From IMG/VR virus record IMGVR_UViG_3300009129_001143, positions 1-58,119 of that record: 58,119 nucleotides of DNA. The stretch is one strand, 5' to 3'. The notes beneath the pieces are model-generated. The model was not told where the DNA came from, ran no database searches, and was given only the letters and a program-made list of their open reading frames with translations. Position numbers and translations under genes: made by a program. Below, one piece after another: positions 24,143 to 31,900 of this stretch. Positions within the stretch are counted from its first letter, which is position 1. Each line of letters starts with the position of its first letter. The stretch is from a virus.

Positions 24143-24962
24143 TAATATATCCTTTCACGTTTTCATCTATCTCCGATAGATCGTGCCCTGGAAATTCAAT
24201 AGCTTCTTCACAGTAGCTAATTAAATCCATCATCTTATAATTCGTTAGTAATAACTCAGAATTTTCATTCAAAGTCTGTATATACTTATATTTACCGTCT
24301 ATAGGTATAGCATCATAAATATCAAATGCAGTACCATATTGTTTTAATAATTCAGTAGCTCTTTTAGGACCAATTCCTGTTATTCCCGGAATATTATCCC
24401 CTTTATCCCCAGTTAAAACTTTAAAACTAATGTATTCTTCTATAGGAAAATCGAACTGCTCTTTCCAATTTTCTAACGTTGTCTCCTTACGAGTAACGGT
24501 AGAAAACCTAGATACATTCTCATTAATTAACAAATCCCAGTCTCTGTCACTAGACACTAACCAAATCTTTTCAATTCCATACTTCTCTCTATTTTTAGAT
24601 ATATAAGCAGCTAAATCATCGGCCTCTACATGCTTATATCTTACTACTAAAAATTTTAATGCTAAGGTTTCAAGAGTTCTTTCATACTCCTCGAAAAACC
24701 TATTCATAGCTTCTTTTTCTTCTTCTGTTTGTTCTGCGTACTTCTCTTTTCTATTAGCTTTGTAGTCTGGACATTCGTCCTTTCTATACATACTATTTCC
24801 TAAATCAGCAGTTATTATTATTTTATCACATTTATAAGAATGTGCTAAACTCTCTACTGTAGCTAAATAGTCTGTTTCAAAATCTTCCTTACCTTGGTGT
24901 TTCCACCTAAAGGCTAAATTCATTCCGTCTACGATTAAAGTATTTTTATTATCTCCTCTCAT
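24132..24962 (-). CDS. 5'-3' exonuclease / flap endonuclease
   Basis: Start chosen at the ATG at 24962 (276 residues), since the longer ORF start at 25004 lies inside the upstream gene and this ATG gives the standard beginning TLIVDGMNLAFRW of FEN-type nucleases. Metal-binding acidic motifs are visible: VDG near the N-terminus, EADDLAAYI, SSDRDWDLLI, and the helix-three-turn-helix GDNIPGITGIGPKRATELL. The enzyme removes RNA primers and DNA flaps, like T4 RNase H or T5 exonuclease. It sits between nrdA and a PD-(D/E)XK nuclease. Assignment is firm. Confidence 0.9.
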   Translation of the reverse strand: MRGDNKNTLIVDGMNLAFRWKHQGKEDFETDYLATVESLAHSYKCDKIIITADLGNSMYRKDECPDYKANRKEKYAEQTEEEKEAMNRFFEEYERTLETLALKFLVVRYKHVEADDLAAYISKNREKYGIEKIWLVSSDRDWDLLINENVSRFSTVTRKETTLENWKEQFDFPIEEYISFKVLTGDKGDNIPGITGIGPKRATELLKQYGTAFDIYDAIPIDGKYKYIQTLNENSELLLTNYKMMDLISYCEEAIEFPGHDLSEIDENVKGYINAN

Positions 24963-24969
24963 AGTGTTT

Positions 24970-25416
24970 TTAAAACTTACCACGAATAAACTCCACTTCT
25001 TCATTGTTTAGCCACTCTTCTGCTAGCATTACATAACAATTAAGCCAAAAAACATGAACAAACTTCTCCATATTTTTTGGTTTAATTGTAGTAGCTACAT
25101 AGATTTTTGACCTAGAATACTTAAAAAATAACAAAGGTTGTTGTAGTTTAAGTTCTGCTTGTTTTACTATTTTCTCCCACCATAGAAGGAAATAGTTTGT
25201 TTTATTTGTAAAAATTTTATCACTGAAAGGAGACTTTTCATAGTTTTTTACTTCTATACAAAACGCATTATCTGCATCCGGGATATAAATATCTCCTTTT
25301 AGATATGCTAAAGCTCCGGAACTAGGAACTCTTTCAAATTTATGTTTAGTGGCATCACGAAGCATATCCCTTACGAGATATTCTCCACGAGCCCCTTTTG
25401 CTCTTGAATCTACCAT
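24970..25416 (-). CDS. PD-(D/E)XK nuclease, probable Holliday-junction-resolvase-like
   Basis: The 148-residue protein has the restriction-endonuclease-like signature: Glu in RGEYLVRDML, Asp in KGDIYIP, and E-V-K in CIEVKNY. This arrangement is typical of archaeal Hjc-type and phage resolvases. It would cleave branched recombination intermediates, a good fit beside SbcC/SbcD and the FEN. Start ATG at 25416 overlaps the TAG/TAA end of the sbcC gene. Alternative: a RecB-like exonuclease. The nuclease fold is clear; resolvase activity is inferred. Confidence 0.75.
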   Translation of the reverse strand: MVDSRAKGARGEYLVRDMLRDATKHKFERVPSSGALAYLKGDIYIPDADNAFCIEVKNYEKSPFSDKIFTNKTNYFLLWWEKIVKQAELKLQQPLLFFKYSRSKIYVATTIKPKNMEKFVHVFWLNCYVMLAEEWLNNEEVEFIRGKF

Positions 25417-27212
25417 TACGATACTAACCTACTTATATTGGTCTCCTTGACCACCTCTACTTTCTCAAGAAGTGGGTGAGACCACCCATGATTCACAAGA
25501 TAAGTATTTAAATTTTCTTCAAGAAGAACTTCTACAAGTTTTTCTTTTCCTTGCTCATCTAATACAGTCATAACTTCGTCTAAAAATAAAACATTTATTT
25601 CACTAGAAGATAAACTACTCATAAGTTTACGAATAGCTAAAAGTGTTGCTGTATTGACTCTGGCTAATTCTCCAGAAGAAAGAGCGAGTATATCAATAAT
25701 TTTTCCGTTATCGGTAATCTCTACGTTTAATTTATCATTGCTAACAGCAAAGTTTAGAGTGAACCGTCCATCCGAAAGTTCTGATAGATACTCACTAGTT
25801 AATTCTTCCAGTTCTTTTACTAGATTTTCAATCTTATAAGCTATCAGTCCATTAGTACTAAAAGCTTTTTTCAATATTTCCAAATGACCTTTCCTAGTTG
25901 ATAGGTCTATATGCTTACTTACTAGATCAGAAAGCTGTGCTTCAAAATCTTCTGTCTGTTCTACAATAACCGATATTTTAGCATTATATGCAGCACGACT
26001 TTGATTTTCTTTTTCAATTCTAGAAATTTCTAGTTTCTGTTTCGATATTTCTTTCTTTAAAGAAGAAAGGCTATCTTCTAACTCCTCTAAATTTAAGGTT
26101 TCTACAGGTAAACTATTATCTATAGATCTGAATAAATCCTCCCACTCTTTGGTCTTTTTTACTGACAGAGCGAAGTTTTCATTATTTCTTTGAATTGTCT
26201 TGATCTTCTCCTCAATTTCTTGGTACTCTCTTTGCGCGACAGTAACTTTTTCCTTTTCTTCCGAAATATGCCTCGCTTTAAAATTTTCTGTAATTTGTTG
26301 TTCGCAGGTAGGACATACATTATCTAGTTTCTCCATTTTTTTAATGAAGTTACGAGAGGTAAGTATAGACCCCTTTATAGCTCCAACTTCAGACTGTAAG
26401 CCGTCGTAAGAGATATGTTTTTCTACAGCATTATTCTTAATTTCCTGTATATTAATTTTTTTCAATAAACTTTTATATTGATTATTTTGAGAAATTTTTT
26501 TATTTGTTTCCGAAATATTTTGAATTTCAACCATATAAGAACTTAATGCCTTTTGGTTCTCCTCCGATATTTCCGGAAGATTTTCCATCACCTTAGGGGT
26601 AGTATCTTTAAGTTTGTTATTTTCCAACCATTTTTGCATGGTATGGATACGCCCTTCGAGCTTTGCATATTCTTGTTCTACCTCTCTAGAAGCTTCTTTA
26701 AATATATCGAATAACTTAATATACTTTTCTAACCCGAGTAAGTCTATTAAGAACTTCTTTCTATTAGCGTCCGTAGCAGTTAAAAAGTTCAAACTAGCAT
26801 TAGTATTTTGATAAACTATTTGAGAAAAAGTTTTAAAATCAATACCTAAAACTTCTTGAATAGACTTATAAGTATTTGTAGCGGTATGGCTACTAATATC
26901 TTCTCCGTTTTTTAGAAATTTTACTTTCAATGCTGCTTTTCTATTTAGGTCTATTTCGTACTCGTCTCCTTCTTTTGAAAAGCCCAGGTTAATTGAATAA
27001 CCTTTTTGTAGGCTTCTATTTGGTATATCTGCTTTTTTTATACCTTTGGAGTTCTTATTAAATAAGATTTCTTCAAGAATAAGAGGAATAGAAGATTTTC
27101 CAACCCCGTTACCGCCCAATATTTGAGTTAGTTTTGTAGTAGATAAGTCAAGAGTATTGTTTTCTCCATATGAAAAACAATTATTCCAAGTCAAGACTTT
27201 TAATATAATCAT
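25416..27212 (-). CDS. SbcC/Rad50-like ATPase (T4 gp46-type)
   Basis: The 598-residue protein has an N-terminal Walker A (GGNGVGKS, 33-40), long coiled coils, a zinc hook Cys300-x-x-Cys303 (NVCPTCEQQ), an ABC signature LSSGELARVNTA and Walker B FLDEVMTVLD. Such SMC-like ATPases, paired with the SbcD nuclease, process DNA ends and drive recombination-dependent replication. It overlaps sbcD by 32 bases, which supports a translationally coupled pair. The ~600-residue length is short relative to bacterial SbcC (about 1000) and matches phage homologues. Confidence 0.95.
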   Translation of the reverse strand: MIILKVLTWNNCFSYGENNTLDLSTTKLTQILGGNGVGKSSIPLILEEILFNKNSKGIKKADIPNRSLQKGYSINLGFSKEGDEYEIDLNRKAALKVKFLKNGEDISSHTATNTYKSIQEVLGIDFKTFSQIVYQNTNASLNFLTATDANRKKFLIDLLGLEKYIKLFDIFKEASREVEQEYAKLEGRIHTMQKWLENNKLKDTTPKVMENLPEISEENQKALSSYMVEIQNISETNKKISQNNQYKSLLKKINIQEIKNNAVEKHISYDGLQSEVGAIKGSILTSRNFIKKMEKLDNVCPTCEQQITENFKARHISEEKEKVTVAQREYQEIEEKIKTIQRNNENFALSVKKTKEWEDLFRSIDNSLPVETLNLEELEDSLSSLKKEISKQKLEISRIEKENQSRAAYNAKISVIVEQTEDFEAQLSDLVSKHIDLSTRKGHLEILKKAFSTNGLIAYKIENLVKELEELTSEYLSELSDGRFTLNFAVSNDKLNVEITDNGKIIDILALSSGELARVNTATLLAIRKLMSSLSSSEINVLFLDEVMTVLDEQGKEKLVEVLLEENLNTYLVNHGWSHPLLEKVEVVKETNISRLVS

Positions 27213-28137
27213 TATATATTCCTAATATATTCGGTATTTTTTCTTCAGATATTTCTAATATGTAGATCAGATACTCCATTAGCTCTTCCCCTATAGACAT
27301 ATCTCTATTGAGAAGAAGAGCAGCTTCGGAGCTTCTTTTTACTACTTTTTTATCCAAAAGTTGACTAGAGGACACTTTTGCAAGGTCCCCCAAATCTCCT
27401 TCTAATTCATATATGATATGATCATAGTGTCCAGGAACCATATCCTCTATAGAATTTACTGTTTTTCTTAATAGTTGAGGTAATTGTAGTTGTTCCCAAA
27501 TCCAATCAAAATCATCAACAATAATCATAACTCCCGTCTCTAGTTTAGTCCTGTGAAATCCTGTAGTCATAGGACTACCAGGATATACAATATTTCTTTG
27601 ACAGTTAGAGTGTGAATGTAAATCTCCTGCAAAAATTGTAGGAAACTTATCAAACCTACTAAGGTCTACTTCCGGTATAACGTGAGGAGGAATTTCTCCC
27701 CTCACGTGCGTAAATACCGGTAAAGAAGGATTAAGCATCTCTATAGAGTTTTTCTTATGTAAGTCACAATAAGGAAGTATGCTAAAACCTCGTACATCCT
27801 CATATGCCTCATCTATAATGCTCACTTTACTATTTAAAGACGAAGTTACTTTTTTCAAAGACGCCATAAATGTCTTATTTTTTCTAGTTGCTTCATGATT
27901 ACCGTCATATATTAAGGTTTCAATTTTACATTCTTTTATATAACTAAAATAGAGTTCCAACTCTTCTAGAGTAGGAACTCTATCAAATAAATCTCCACCT
28001 ATTATATGTAAATCAACTTCTTCTTCCAATTTATGTAATTGGTTAAAGAAAGACTTATATCTAGAGCGAGCCCAGGTTACTGGAACATTTTTTTGCCCTA
28101 ACTTTAAGTGCCAGTCTGCTGAAAATAAAATTCTCAC
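27181..28137 (-). CDS. SbcD/Mre11-like nuclease (T4 gp47-type)
   Basis: The 318-residue metallophosphoesterase starts MRILFSADWH and shows the order D-x-H (8-10), GGDLFDR (47-53), GNHE (79-82), a THVRGE histidine motif and GDLHSH. These bind two metal ions. With SbcC it forms the end-processing nuclease. The stop overlaps the start of SbcC, and the start touches the stop of SSB. The assignment is firm from motif order. Confidence 0.95.
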   Translation of the reverse strand: MRILFSADWHLKLGQKNVPVTWARSRYKSFFNQLHKLEEEVDLHIIGGDLFDRVPTLEELELYFSYIKECKIETLIYDGNHEATRKNKTFMASLKKVTSSLNSKVSIIDEAYEDVRGFSILPYCDLHKKNSIEMLNPSLPVFTHVRGEIPPHVIPEVDLSRFDKFPTIFAGDLHSHSNCQRNIVYPGSPMTTGFHRTKLETGVMIIVDDFDWIWEQLQLPQLLRKTVNSIEDMVPGHYDHIIYELEGDLGDLAKVSSSQLLDKKVVKRSSEAALLLNRDMSIGEELMEYLIYILEISEEKIPNILGIYNDYIKSLDLE

Positions 28138-28784
28138 TAGGCCACATCAAATTCTGCGGCGATAGTATCATCTTCATTTGCATCGGCCCCACTACCACTA
28201 TTCATAATTCTCTCTAACAACTCTTTCTGAGCGTCAGGAGTAGGACGTGGTAACAACTCGTCAATATTAGTAGCAGCTTCAATAGTCTCTGTCTCAGAGT
28301 CAGTTAAAGAACGAATACTTTTCTGACACTTAAGTGTTTGAAGAGTATATTCAACGTTATATACGTTAGGACCAGTTTTAGTACGCTTAAAATGAATATC
28401 CCAACCATTTTCTGAATCCGTGGGGTCTCCCAAATCTTCAGCAGCTACGAGTATTTGATCCATGAGTTTCTTTTTCATGTTAAAAACTTTAGCTTTACCA
28501 TCGGAAAGGTCAATACAGTGTATTGAGTAAGACCAACCACACTTCATATCTGGGTAGTAATGACGAACCCAGTCTTTCTCTACATTAGTAAAGGCTTCTT
28601 TTTGACGATCAAAAGACAAACACTCCATAGGAATATTTTTCTCATTTTCCCCTTTAACCCAATAAATATATCGAGGGAGAAGGTCTCCGAATAAACGAAC
28701 ACAGTTGTCTCCGTTTTTTAGTGAATACTGCTCAATAGAGCTTTTCTTAGCTCCACCCGCAGATGAGGTAAATTTTATACCCAT
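28137..28784 (-). CDS. single-stranded DNA-binding protein (gp32-like)
   Basis: The 215-residue protein carries an N-terminal flexible Lys/Gly/Ser part (MGIKFTSSAGGAKKSS), a central OB-like core with many aromatic residues (YIYWVKG, HYYPDMKCGW) and an acidic C-terminal tail (GADANEDDTIAAEFD), the layout of T4 gp32-type SSBs. It would coat ssDNA and recruit replication proteins through the tail. It shares the operon with SbcCD. A clear AAGGAG site precedes ATG at 28784. The GC content is slightly above neighbours, in line with high expression. Confidence 0.75.
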   Translation of the reverse strand: MGIKFTSSAGGAKKSSIEQYSLKNGDNCVRLFGDLLPRYIYWVKGENEKNIPMECLSFDRQKEAFTNVEKDWVRHYYPDMKCGWSYSIHCIDLSDGKAKVFNMKKKLMDQILVAAEDLGDPTDSENGWDIHFKRTKTGPNVYNVEYTLQTLKCQKSIRSLTDSETETIEAATNIDELLPRPTPDAQKELLERIMNSGSGADANEDDTIAAEFDVA

Positions 28785-28797
28785 ATTTTATAACTCC

Positions 28798-29187
28798 TTA
28801 ATGTGTAACTTCTTCCCAGCAAAAGTATATTTCACCATCTACTAAGGTAAGTAGTTTATGTTTTGCAATAGACTCTACCGGAAAGGTAGATCCTAGTACG
28901 TTTAATGTTGTTAGTGCTGTGGCTTGGTACTCAGCATAGCTACGGAAACTAGCGAGTGCCACATACTCGAGTAGTTCCATATCTGAATATTTTGATCTAT
29001 TGGAAAAGATTTTTTCTGGATTTAATAAAAAACTATCCCCCGACCAGTCCTTCAGAGACGTCATATAAGTAACATCATAACGGTTTCTAGGTAGGTGTGG
29101 AAAAGTTATATACGAAAGTATTTTAAAGATAGAAAGCGCGTTGCCTTCAGACTCTATTAATATCTTTCTCCAATCATATAAAATCAA
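28798..29187 (-). CDS. hypothetical protein, first gene after promoter P3; start uncertain
   Basis: The frame is open from 29229, but promoter P3 has its -10 at 29213-29218, so ATG at 29229 is upstream of the expected RNA start. TTG at 29187 (129 residues) or ATG at 29064 (MTSLKDWSGDSFLLNPEKIF) are candidate starts; I give 29187. The best-looking ribosome site (GGAGA, 29167-29171) precedes only ATA/TTA codons in frame, so it does not settle the start. The product is mostly helical, with SKYSDMELLEYVALASFRSY and LTTLNVLGSTFP. No family is recognised. Its position as the first gene before SSB suggests a replication or early function. Confidence 0.6.
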   Translation of the reverse strand: MILYDWRKILIESEGNALSIFKILSYITFPHLPRNRYDVTYMTSLKDWSGDSFLLNPEKIFSNRSKYSDMELLEYVALASFRSYAEYQATALTTLNVLGSTFPVESIAKHKLLTLVDGEIYFCWEEVTH

Positions 29188-29212
29188 TTTAAAATTCCAA
29201 AATTCAGTGTAT

Positions 29213-29241
29213 ATTATACAGTAAAACACTTATTATGTCAA
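29213..29241 (-). promoter_or_regulatory. sigma70-type promoter P3 (minus strand)
   Basis: On the minus strand TTGACA (29236-29241) and TATAAT (29213-29218) are separated by 17 bp, with AATAGTTC upstream. It lies after the SF2 helicase gene and would drive the block from 29187 to nrdB. Confidence 0.85.
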
Positions 29242-29252
29242 GAACTATTTTT

Positions 29253-30542
29253 TTATACGTCCTTAAAATAAGTTTTATACCTTTCTTTTATGTAATGTCC
29301 AAGCCTTAATTTTGCCTGATTTTCAGCAGTTCTTCCCTTAAGGTTAATATCTACAATAACAGGGCTTAACTTTTCAGGAAACTCTCTGACAACCCTCCCT
29401 ATTAGCTGAGTTAAAAGGGGAGTATTGCTCACAGGAGTAGCTAAGATTAAGCAGCTTAAAGGGTTAACACTAATACCCTCTGAAAAAATACTTTGTGTCC
29501 CTAGTAATATATCTACGTTGCCCTGCTGTACTCTGTTAATCTTCTCTTCACGCTCTTCCAAGGAAACCGAGCCGGTTATTAATTCACAGTGATCTCCTAA
29601 AGTTTCTTTTACTCTTTTTAAAAAACCTACTCTATCAGACAATAACAATACTTTGTGTCCCTTCTTTTTATAGGTAGCAGCTAAAAAACATACTAATTTG
29701 CCATACTCTTCTTGATTTACAAGATCATTTATTCTATTAGCCCAAGGAATTTTAGCACCATCCATAAACCTAATTTGACTTCGTATAACATCTATACTAG
29801 GCTCCATGAAATTTTCTTTAGGAGGAGTATATTTTGTATGCCCAAAATAGTCGGGAAGCATAACATGTTTACCATCCTTTCGTTCCACAGTACCTGACAA
29901 GCCTATTTTATATCTAGCATAGCTGGAATCTACCAACCTATTAAAAGTATTGGCAGGTATATGATGACATTCATCAACTATTAGAGTACCGAAAGTTTTA
30001 GTTATTTGTTCTTTTATTTTATATAAAGTTTGTATATTACCTACTACAATAGACGCATTTATATTATGATTTCCAGAACCTATAATACCAGGGGTAATAC
30101 CAAAAACTTTTTTTATTTCTTTCTCCCACTGAGTTCTTAAAGCCACTGTATGGGTTATAATTAAAGTTTTCTGCCCTAGCTTAGCCGCGATAGCTAAAGC
30201 TGTAAAGGTTTTACCCCAAGATACAAACGCATTGATAATAGCACTGTCAGTAATAAGATTATATATCTCTTCTTGACTGTCTCTTAAAGCGTATCCAAAT
30301 TCTGGGAAACTTACAGGAATCGTAGTTCGTTTATCCACTATCTGATACCCTTTAGGTATTAAATCAAATCTTCCAGAAGGCATAGATATTATAGAATCTC
30401 TTATCTTTCTCAAATTTTTTATAATTTGAGGAGGCTGATCCCTTCTATAGCTATCTATTTTATAGGTTAGAGCATTGTCCAAATCATTAAATTGATGAGG
30501 TTCTATATCCATATAAATTCTGTTAGAAATTACGGCTTTCAT
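29253..30542 (-). CDS. SF2 DNA helicase (UvsW/RadD-type)
   Basis: The 429-residue protein has SF2 motifs in order: a degenerate Walker A (FVSWGKTFT, about 106-114), Ia LIITHTVALRTQW, motif II DECH (190-193), motif III SGT (216-218), and motif VI QLIGRVVRE. It resembles UvsW-like helicases that reanneal or migrate branched DNA, linking replication and recombination. It overlaps the small coiled-coil gene upstream by 4 bases (ATGA). Promoter P3 sits just beyond its end. Confidence 0.9.
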   Translation of the reverse strand: MKAVISNRIYMDIEPHQFNDLDNALTYKIDSYRRDQPPQIIKNLRKIRDSIISMPSGRFDLIPKGYQIVDKRTTIPVSFPEFGYALRDSQEEIYNLITDSAIINAFVSWGKTFTALAIAAKLGQKTLIITHTVALRTQWEKEIKKVFGITPGIIGSGNHNINASIVVGNIQTLYKIKEQITKTFGTLIVDECHHIPANTFNRLVDSSYARYKIGLSGTVERKDGKHVMLPDYFGHTKYTPPKENFMEPSIDVIRSQIRFMDGAKIPWANRINDLVNQEEYGKLVCFLAATYKKKGHKVLLLSDRVGFLKRVKETLGDHCELITGSVSLEEREEKINRVQQGNVDILLGTQSIFSEGISVNPLSCLILATPVSNTPLLTQLIGRVVREFPEKLSPVIVDINLKGRTAENQAKLRLGHYIKERYKTYFKDV

Positions 30543-30736
30543 TTTGTTGATTTAGTCCACATTTCATCTTCTAGTATACGTCTCTTACGTTCCTCACTAC
30601 GTTTTGCTACAACAAAATTTTCCACGTTACTTAATCTAGTCCCCCAAGTTTCGATCTTACCTATTAATTGTTCTATTCTTCTTTGAAGTTCTCTCACTTG
30701 AGTTTCTAGCTCATCTATTCTATGATCGTTTTTCAT
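30539..30736 (-). CDS. small coiled-coil protein (65 aa)
   Basis: The product MKNDHRIDELETQVRELQRR and onward is a continuous heptad-type helix with Leu/Ile at a/d positions, charged residues elsewhere, and a basic tail (KRSEERKRRILEDE). It could be a dimeric or trimeric accessory, for instance for the downstream helicase with which it overlaps by ATGA. No family is recognised, but the tight coupling supports it as a gene. Confidence 0.65.
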   Translation of the reverse strand: MKNDHRIDELETQVRELQRRIEQLIGKIETWGTRLSNVENFVVAKRSEERKRRILEDEMWTKSTK

Positions 30737-30746
30737 TCAACCCCCA

Positions 30747-31403
30747 CTAGAATTTTTTAGATATACCGAAAACAGTAGTTTCTTCATCTAGCATACCACT
30801 AGTCGCGTGATGCTCTACAAAAAAGTCTATAGTTTTAAATTTTTTAGTGTATGTTACGCTCCAATCGTCATATTCAAATACATCACTTTTTGTAATTCCA
30901 TAGTGGAAGTCCAAAGAATGAGTATCTGATTTAACTAAGTTTGTGTCTACATAAAAATAATCATTTTGTCCCGCTTCTCTGCCACCTATAGAGAAGTAGT
31001 CTGGTGAATGATAATAACCAAAGCCTATACCACTCCAAGAAACTTTACCGTAATACTCTGTAAAGTTTGAGGTTAAAGGGTCTAAAGAACTCTTTTTTCT
31101 AGCGTTCCACTGATTGGGGTAGTTGTGATGTAATACTCCAACATCCCAAGTAATTTCATCTCCACCACTCCAGCCAGCAAAAGCATCTAGTTCTAATCCA
31201 CCATCAAAACCTATGTTAGAACCCCAAACCCCTACATATGTACCATTATCAAAGGATTTAGATATAGATCCTTGAACTGCGGCAGTTCCTTGAGTTTGTG
31301 TATGACCCCTTACTAAAAAGTTACTTGCCACTCGTATACTACCGTCTGCGATTGCTCCGCCAGAGAGTAGAAGCCCAGCTAGGGCCATTGTTGTTTTTTT
31401 CAT
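30747..31403 (-). CDS. TorF-family putative porin / outer membrane beta-barrel
   Basis: Start chosen at 31403, where AAGGA precedes ATG (218 residues). The N-terminus MKKTTMALAGLLLSGGAIADG is a signal peptide with cleavage near ADG. The mature part follows the TorF/TIGR02001 pattern: SNFLVRGHTQTQGTAAVQGS, then GVWGSNIGF-GGLELDAFAGW, and ends with a C-terminal Phe typical of outer membrane barrels. Bacterial relatives are putative porins. Here it lies inside the replication block, next to polA, and its ATG overlaps the preceding stop (TAATG), so it belongs to the phage. It may alter permeability or block superinfection. Family recognition is good; function is inferred. Confidence 0.75.
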   Translation of the reverse strand: MKKTTMALAGLLLSGGAIADGSIRVASNFLVRGHTQTQGTAAVQGSISKSFDNGTYVGVWGSNIGFDGGLELDAFAGWSGGDEITWDVGVLHHNYPNQWNARKKSSLDPLTSNFTEYYGKVSWSGIGFGYYHSPDYFSIGGREAGQNDYFYVDTNLVKSDTHSLDFHYGITKSDVFEYDDWSVTYTKKFKTIDFFVEHHATSGMLDEETTVFGISKKF

Positions 31404-31900
31404 TATATTTTCCTTCTGAAATCTTTTTCTCTTTCCTCGGAGAAACTGTAAATAATCCAAGGACGTTTATTAAAGTATAGAACATTAGCCCAATCTTTTC
31501 CATGAGGAGGGCTTCTTTCTAAGAAAGGAAAATTGACCCCTTGTAACCATAATCTTGTGTGAGTCTCTACCACTTCTTTTCGTTTTATCCTAATACTTTT
31601 AGTTTTAGTCCATTTAGTTTTTTCGTAAGAGAATATATTCCCTTTCGTATCTATATGGATTCTGTCTTTTGATTTTAAAAGATTTATAAACTCTTCGCAA
31701 CACTTCCCTAGTTTTAGTAGGGGGTGAGGAGTTTGTAATCTTCGTTTGCCAAGAGTATCCCCTGGCTGATTTCTATCATCTATAACTTTCTCATTTAATA
31801 GAATTAATCCGTCTCTAAGGTAAAAATCTTCGTTCCTTACCGCATAAATAGGGAAGGTTATGGATCTAAGAACTTGTCTATAATTGAAGGAGACTACCAT
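31403..31900 (-). CDS. conserved-looking protein coupled to DNA polymerase (165 aa)
   Basis: The start at ATG 31900 (MVVSFNYRQVLRSITFPIY) overlaps the polA end by 23 bases; longer in-frame starts would lie deep inside polA. The motif DRNQPGDTLGKRRLQTPHPL and basic KTKWTKTKSIRIKRKEV suggest nucleic-acid contact. I do not recognise a family. The tight polA coupling suggests a polymerase-linked accessory. Confidence is moderate that it is a real gene and low on function. Confidence 0.65.
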   Translation of the reverse strand: MVVSFNYRQVLRSITFPIYAVRNEDFYLRDGLILLNEKVIDDRNQPGDTLGKRRLQTPHPLLKLGKCCEEFINLLKSKDRIHIDTKGNIFSYEKTKWTKTKSIRIKRKEVVETHTRLWLQGVNFPFLERSPPHGKDWANVLYFNKRPWIIYSFSEEREKDFRRKI

